Assembly (NCBI RefSeq): GCF_003386095.1
Contig: NZ_QREG01000023.1
Location: 1 to 64,000 of the forward strand
DNA: 64,000 bases
Direction of reading: 5' to 3'
Origin: Marinoscillum furvescens DSM 4134
GTDB taxonomy: Bacteria; Bacteroidota; Bacteroidia; Cytophagales; Cyclobacteriaceae
Part shown: one piece after another, positions 61,230 through 64,000 of the stretch
Numbering within the stretch: position 1 is the first letter of the stretch
Layout: each line of letters opens with the position of its first letter
Translations under genes and position numbers: made by a program
Notes under the pieces: model-generated
Seen by the model: only the letters and a program-made list of their open reading frames with translations
The model's database searches: none
Told to the model about the DNA's origin: nothing

Positions 61230-61877
61230 ATGCGGGTGCTTTGGAAAGTGACCAAATATATGGTTTTGTTTGGAGGGATTTTGGCAGGACTCATCTTGTC
61301 AATCAACTTTTGGATTGTTTCATCCACGCAGGACCAGATATACTATCAGACAGAATCAGTGCCTCCCAAAAGGGTGGCACTGCTTTTAGGTACCAGTAAG
61401 CGCACTACCAAAGGTGGCACCAATAAGTACTTTGCCGAAAGAATAGCAGCAGCAGCAGACCTTTATCACCGCGGAGTAATCTCTCACATCATCGTAAGTG
61501 GTGACAACAATACGGTCTATTACAACGAGCCACGTGATATGCTCAAAGCGCTATCAGAGAAAGGCGTGCCTCAGGAAGACATTACGATGGACTATGCAGG
61601 ATTTAGAACACTCGACTCTGTGGTTCGCTGCAAGTTAGTGTTTGGACAAAACGAAGTGATGATTATCACTCAGGATTTCCATTGTTACCGAGCATTGTTT
61701 ATTGCTAATCACTACCAAATGAACGCTGTGGCCTTTTCAGCAGACAATAAAGACCAACTCCCCTGGACACTAGCATTGCGAGAGGTTCTAGCACGAACCA
61801 ATAGTGTGCTTGACTTATACGTTTTTGATAAAAAACCGAAGTTTCTGGGAGAAGGAGAGGACCTGACTATAGACTGA
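61230..61877 (+). CDS. SanA/YdcF-type membrane protein
   Basis: The 215-aa protein has one N-terminal membrane helix (about 9-31) and a DUF218 domain: VALLLGTSKRTTKGGTNKYFAERIAAAADLYHRG, HIIVSGDNN, EPRDMLKALSEKGVP, DYAGFRTLDSVVR and ITQDFHCYRALFIA. SanA proteins affect envelope barrier properties in enteric bacteria; the mechanism is not known. It is 25 bases after parC and overlaps the convergent Hpt gene by 11 bases. Confidence 0.9.
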   Translation: MRVLWKVTKYMVLFGGILAGLILSINFWIVSSTQDQIYYQTESVPPKRVALLLGTSKRTTKGGTNKYFAERIAAAADLYHRGVISHIIVSGDNNTVYYNEPRDMLKALSEKGVPQEDITMDYAGFRTLDSVVRCKLVFGQNEVMIITQDFHCYRALFIANHYQMNAVAFSADNKDQLPWTLALREVLARTNSVLDLYVFDKKPKFLGEGEDLTID

Positions 61878-62181
61878 AAAAAGCCCTCATTTCACTTACC
61901 GCTGCTGTGCATTCAGACTCCATTTCCAGGATCATATCCATATTGGCCGTTTCTGGCTCGTTCTGAATTCGAATTGCCGTATCCAATGTCTTCAGGCTAA
62001 GCATTTGTAAAGATGGTTTGAGCTGATGGGCCAGTTTTCTGGCTTGGTCCAGATCACCTGCATTCCAGGTTTCTTTCAGTTCACTGAGAATTTTTCCTGA
62101 ATTCGACTCAAAAGTCAAAATAAACTCCTCAATAAACGCCTTATCCCCGTCACTGATCGAATTGAGATACGATAAATCCAT
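61867..62181 (-). CDS. Histidine phosphotransfer (Hpt) domain protein
   Basis: The 104-aa protein is a single Hpt four-helix bundle with the phosphoacceptor His52 in LAHQLKPSLQML, flanked by DGDKAFIEEFILTF. It would relay phosphate between a hybrid histidine kinase and a response regulator. No partner is next to it; the only receiver-containing protein in the window is the PUL HTCS, and a link is unsupported. Confidence 0.9.
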   Translation of the reverse strand: MDLSYLNSISDGDKAFIEEFILTFESNSGKILSELKETWNAGDLDQARKLAHQLKPSLQMLSLKTLDTAIRIQNEPETANMDMILEMESECTAAVSEMRAFFSL

Positions 62182-62210
62182 AGGTTAAAATTATATTACT
62201 GACATATAGA

Positions 62211-63185
62211 ATGCCAATGAAGCTACTTTTTATTTCTATTGTATTCGTATCAGTACTGCTGATCATTCTGGGAGTGATTTGGGCATCCGGACCAGCTGAA
62301 CGAATAACTGCTCCGAATCGCTTGCAGGAGTACCCTGCAATTCAGCGACTGGAGTCAAAAGACACTTTTTCCGTGCTTACATACAATGTAGGATATTTCT
62401 CTGGCATGACGAACAATTTGCCATTGGAGCGCAGTGAGGCATTTTTTAAAGAAAACCTCGAAAGCGGTTTGAAAACATTATGGACCATAAAGCCTGACAT
62501 ACTGGGACTACAGGAAGTTGATTTTGGCTCCAGCCGATCATTTAATTACAATCAGCAAGACACTATTGCCGTCAGGTTGGGGTATAAATATGCCTACCAG
62601 TCGATAAACTGGAATAAGCGCTACGTACCTTTTCCATATTGGCCTCCGAGCCTTCAATTTGGACGACTCTTGTCTGGTCAGTCTATCATTAGTCATTATC
62701 AGATAAACCCGATTCATACCATAACCCTTCAACGCCCGGAAAACCAGCATTTTTTTAGGGATAAGTTTTATATCGACCGGCTACTGCAAATCGCTGAAGT
62801 AAAGCTGGGAAACCATCTGGTAGTGGTCATGAATGTACATATGGAAGCTTATGACCAGGCTACGCGGGTAGATCAGGCTGCGCAAGTGCTGGAGGTGTAT
62901 GAAAAGTATGCGAGTTCTTCACCCGTGTTACTAATTGGAGATTTCAACAGTGCTTTTGATAGCGAGGATGCTATGGAGCTAATTATGAAAGGCAGTCACA
63001 TAGCGTCAGCCCTGCTTCCGGATCAGAGCAACCACACTTACAGTTCATTAAAGCCGGAAGAGCAAATTGACCACATTCTTTACAATTCAAATTTCATTGA
63101 AAAAGTCTCAGCAGAAGTAGTGTCAACGGCAGGACAGGTTTCTGATCATTTACCTGTGGTAATGAACTTTAAGTTTGTGAAATAA
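62211..63185 (+). CDS. Endonuclease/exonuclease/phosphatase family protein
   Basis: The 324-aa protein has an N-terminal hydrophobic segment (FISIVFVSVLLIILGVIWA), either a signal anchor or signal peptide, followed by the EEP fold: VLTYNVGYF (Asn), LGLQEVDF (Glu metal ligand), NVHMEAYD (His), IGDFNSAFD (Asp and Asn) and SDHLPVVMNF (Asp-His catalytic end). Substrates range from DNA to sphingomyelin or inositol phosphates. Membrane anchoring suggests a lipid or extracellular substrate, but that is inference. Confidence 0.88.
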   Translation: MPMKLLFISIVFVSVLLIILGVIWASGPAERITAPNRLQEYPAIQRLESKDTFSVLTYNVGYFSGMTNNLPLERSEAFFKENLESGLKTLWTIKPDILGLQEVDFGSSRSFNYNQQDTIAVRLGYKYAYQSINWNKRYVPFPYWPPSLQFGRLLSGQSIISHYQINPIHTITLQRPENQHFFRDKFYIDRLLQIAEVKLGNHLVVVMNVHMEAYDQATRVDQAAQVLEVYEKYASSSPVLLIGDFNSAFDSEDAMELIMKGSHIASALLPDQSNHTYSSLKPEEQIDHILYNSNFIEKVSAEVVSTAGQVSDHLPVVMNFKFVK

Positions 63186-63193
63186 TTGACAAA

Positions 63194-63222
63194 AAAAATT
63201 GAGTGATAAACACCCAATTTTT
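63194..63222 (+). terminator. Terminator after the EEP gene
   Basis: AAAAATTGAGTG pairs with CACCCAATTTTT apart from one A-C mismatch, with an ATAAA loop. The T-rich 3' side also begins the promoter region of the next gene. Confidence 0.7.
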
Positions 63223-63256
63223 ACTATTTTCGAGCGACTATCTAAAACTATAGATC

Positions 63257-63721
63257 ATGATCGAAGAATTCGAAAACCTACGGGAAGATGAAATAGAGGT
63301 GTTGGTAAATGCACCAGTGCATGTGGCTATTCTGATTGCTGGAGCTGATGGCAACATTGATAAATCAGAGCGCAAAGAAGCGATAGAAGTGGCTCGCAGT
63401 AAGCAAAGCAGAGCACGTGAACAATTAGTAGATTATTACAAGCTTGTGGGGGAGTCGTTTGAGGAGAAGTTTAATAGTATGATCGATAGCTTGCCAGAAG
63501 ATGCCGAGGAGCGAAACAAGGCGATTACAGCAGAGCTTCGAAAGCTCAACTTCATTTTACCGAAAGTAGATAAAAACTTTGCAGTAAAGCTGTATGCTTC
63601 TTTGAAAGATCTGGCTAAAAAAATAGCAGAAGCATCAGGAGGTATACTGGGATACCTGTCAGTAAGCTACGAAGAAGCCAAGCTGATAGAATTGAAGATG
63701 ATCAACGATCCTAACGCATAA
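63257..63721 (+). CDS. Small helical protein with TerB-like fold
   Basis: The 154-aa protein contains VHVAILIAGADGNIDKSERKEAIE, the start of a TerB-like helical domain with an acidic motif resembling a metal-binding loop, and continues as alternating helices (EEKFNSMIDSLPEDAEERNKAITAELRKLN, then FAVKLYASLKDLAKKIAEASGG). TerB-like proteins are thought to sense metal or stress near the membrane; the function here is unknown. A hairpin terminator follows. Confidence 0.75.
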   Translation: MIEEFENLREDEIEVLVNAPVHVAILIAGADGNIDKSERKEAIEVARSKQSRAREQLVDYYKLVGESFEEKFNSMIDSLPEDAEERNKAITAELRKLNFILPKVDKNFAVKLYASLKDLAKKIAEASGGILGYLSVSYEEAKLIELKMINDPNA

Positions 63722-63741
63722 AGCGAATTAATTATAAAGTA

Positions 63742-63768
63742 AAAGCTGCCACTGGCAGCTTTTTTTGT
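63742..63768 (+). terminator. Terminator after the TerB-like gene
   Basis: AAAGCTGCC pairs with GGCAGCTTT around an ACT loop, with seven T after the stem begins to close and a T-rich tail. Confidence 0.88.
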
Positions 63769-63799
63769 TTTCAGGCATTTGTCGGCAAACGATTTGACG

Positions 63800-63991
63800 T
63801 TAGATTCGTTTTTCCTTCATACCAAAAGCAGATTCATTGTATCGCAGTAGTGTCATTCCTCCTTTACGACTGGTGTTTCTCATGTGGCTAGCATACACTT
63901 TACAAATGTATTCTGGTGTAGACCTTGGTTTTTTAGGAGTGAACCCAAGAACACTCTCAGGGCTGATAGGAGTGATTACCGCGCCGTTGAT
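63800..63991 (-). pseudogene. Interrupted reading frame at the right edge
   Basis: On the minus strand a frame open for 64 codons ends at the TAA at 63800-63802. It reads as plausible protein (SVLGFTPKKPRSTPEYICKV, then GGMTLLRYNESAFGMKEKRI) but has a TGA at 63992-63994 and no good start before an internal ATG. It may be the C-terminal remnant of a gene whose body lies to the right. I do not recognise it. Confidence 0.25.
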
Positions 63992-64000
63992 TCACGGCTC

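Overview
The window looks like a chromosomal segment of a member of the Bacteroidota, probably a Cytophagales-type bacterium. The evidence is a SusC/SusD pair with a hybrid two-component regulator, a type IX secretion C-terminal sorting domain, a Bacteroidota-type putative porin, promoter boxes of the TAnnTTTG type, few recognisable Shine-Dalgarno sequences, and tRNA genes that do not encode the CCA end. Genus and habitat cannot be decided from the sequence.

Layout. Positions 1-1900 form an AT-rich accessory edge with the likely 3' end of a group II intron, a gene remnant, two orphan small genes and a 13-copy 21-bp minisatellite. Positions 1925-20300 are a polysaccharide utilisation locus (PUL): a secreted polysaccharide lyase-like protein with a T9SS tail, a hybrid two-component regulator, SusC, SusD, a GH88 unsaturated glucuronyl hydrolase, a GH2 glycosidase, a divergent TIG-domain surface lipoprotein and a DUF4861 lipoprotein. 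A SatD/DUF3307 pair sits inside it. The genes suggest a uronic-acid-containing polysaccharide: the lyase cuts outside the cell, SusC/SusD and the TIG protein bind and import, GH88 removes the unsaturated uronate and GH2 the next sugar. Three promoters in this locus carry the same motif as a 22-bp-spaced direct repeat, a strong candidate for the operator of the regulator.

Positions 20400-37800 hold mostly ordinary genes: periplasmic thioredoxin, GIN-domain protein, TPR lipoprotein, NUDIX/DUF819/hydrolase operon, ABC ATPase, OprB porin, a regulator, a queuosine-precursor transporter, rnz, a STAS protein, purC, a MORN-repeat protein, an SMP-30 lactonase and a FucP-type sugar transporter.

Positions 37945-39402 are the most unusual part. 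Two intact tRNA-Asp(GTC) genes are followed by seven tandem units of about 172 bp. Each unit carries the 3' half of that tRNA with a shared 16-bp net insertion in the T arm, and all but the last carry the tRNA's terminator hairpin as well.

Positions 39560-63760 are core genes: accA, patatin, PlsC-type acyltransferase, a zinc-ribbon protein, a Nif3-like protein, lpxK, putative porin, miaE, MacB-type permease, apt, sterol desaturase, an ECF sigma factor with a membrane partner, parE and parC with two secreted proteins between them, SanA-like, Hpt, an EEP-family hydrolase and a TerB-like protein. The last 240 bases hold only an interrupted reading frame.
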